DNA of 64,000 bases, from positions 32,261,603-32,325,602 of the forward strand of contig OY744611.1 in NCBI GenBank assembly GCA_963556255.1. Direction: 5' to 3'. The notes under the pieces are model-generated. The model worked only from the letters and a program-made list of their open reading frames with translations, ran no database searches and was not told the DNA's origin. Made by a program: the position numbers and the translations under genes. Origin of the DNA: Allolobophora icterica. Its lineage: Eukaryota; Annelida; Clitellata; Crassiclitellata; Lumbricidae. Numbering within the stretch: position 1 is the first letter of the stretch; every line of letters starts with the position of its first letter. Positions 63,150 to 64,000 of the stretch are shown here, one piece after another.

Positions 63150-64000
63150 TATTTAGTTTCTAGTCTGATCTACTCTATTGGAGTTTTGTAATCTGCAGTA
63201 ACTAAGTTTATACTGTTCTAGGTATACTACTGATATATTAGTATGTTTCATGTTTACCGAACATTAATCTGTTTTGTTTTGAAGACCTGAGTTTTTGATT
63301 TTTGTACTGCATTCATATGCCAGGGCGATGTTGTAACCCGGAATTTTTTTCACAGAAATATCATATGTTATGGATATAGAACTACAGTTTATATTGGTTT
63401 TTTGTTCACTGAACATTATTTTTGTTCTCTACAGGCAGACCTGAGTTTTGTATAACATTCGTCTGCAGGCACTATTAAGAGGGTTTAACCGAAATAATCA
63501 ATGTTATTATGTTCTGAGTATTATTTAAACCACTGCATTTTTTGTTTTTGATCAGCATTAAAACTATCAATCAGCTTTTATTGTTCACCGCCTCATTTCG
63601 ATATAAACAATGTTTACATTTTGCGACAAAAATGTGTACCATTCCAGCGACAAAAGGTAATACCCTAAGGAAGCTCAGGTTCCGCTAACAAGGTAGCCCT
63701 AATACGTGTGTGTGTATATGTTTATTTAACGACACATTCATATTGATGATGATTAGCATCAGACAAAGCACATATATACAGGGTACAACCGGTACAAAAT
63801 GGGGTTGTTGCAAAACAGGTGTGCCGATGACCGGCTACCTAACCAGAAAACCCCATTGGGAAACTGGTGGTAGGATTTCTCCATGCTCGGTCAGCGCAGT
63901 TGGGTTTTCTCCCCTCCCCTGTCTTGGTTACACTGTGGGGCTTAATATTTACATCATAATGTTTGTGTTCCGTGTATGCAAGAGTTCGAAGAGTTTTAGT
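63150..64000. other. Right-edge sequence without recognised gene
   Basis: AT-rich to 63640, then a GC-richer piece (63760-63950) with no open frame of note. Two TGTTTTG...GACCTGAGTTTT blocks (63270 and 63420) suggest a short internal duplication. Confidence 0.35.

Overview
This is a eukaryotic nuclear window with intron-rich genes and very dense repeats. It holds two gene systems. The left 17 kb carries, on the minus strand, the first 882 codons of a katanin-interacting protein (KATNIP/KIAA0556-like) gene, in 16 phase-compatible coding exons; the gene runs off the left edge. From about 19 kb to 62 kb, on the plus strand, lie three complete tandem copies of one aldo-keto reductase (AKR) gene. 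Here they are called A (19223-25721), B (30372-45479) and C (50672-62015). Each has eight coding exons of identical length and phase and predicts 379 residues with no stop or frameshift. A and KATNIP are arranged head to head. The organism is an animal, probably a marine invertebrate: KATNIP is a ciliary/basal-body gene, introns are long and TE-rich, LINE 3' ends carry the GCGCTATATAAA-type tail, and TAGGCCTA is frequent. An echinoderm or similar deuterostome is a low-confidence guess. Layout: 0.7-15.2 kb KATNIP exons with intronic LINE 3' ends, a (CA)184 tract, a 60-bp minisatellite and a hAT-like MITE; 15.5-19 kb LINE ends, the probable KATNIP promoter and fragments; 19.2-25.7 kb AKR-A; 25.7-30.3 kb a decayed Gypsy-type element with two nested or neighbouring DNA elements; 30.4-45.5 kb AKR-B; 45.7-50.6 kb the matching Gypsy remnant, a decayed LINE and pieces of a fourth, dead AKR copy; 50.7-62.0 kb AKR-C; 62.3-64 kb the end of homology, with a broken THAP/DDE-type transposase. 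The three AKR copies act as mutual empty sites, so many insertions can be defined to the base with their target-site duplications (TSDs). At least eleven hAT-like nonautonomous elements have 8-bp (or 7/8) TSDs; there is also one PIF/Harbinger-like MITE (TTA), tRNA-derived SINEs, LINE 3' ends and a Gypsy LTR element (5-bp TSD). Shared insertions order the events: a LINE end in intron 5 and the Gypsy element predate all copies; several hAT-like elements and one SINE are shared only by B and C; the rest are private. B and C are therefore sisters. No operon-like or defence system was found. The most unusual content is the AKR array itself, its cofactor-pocket differences between A and B/C, the fossil fourth copy, and the complementary decay of one ancestral LTR element beside each gene.
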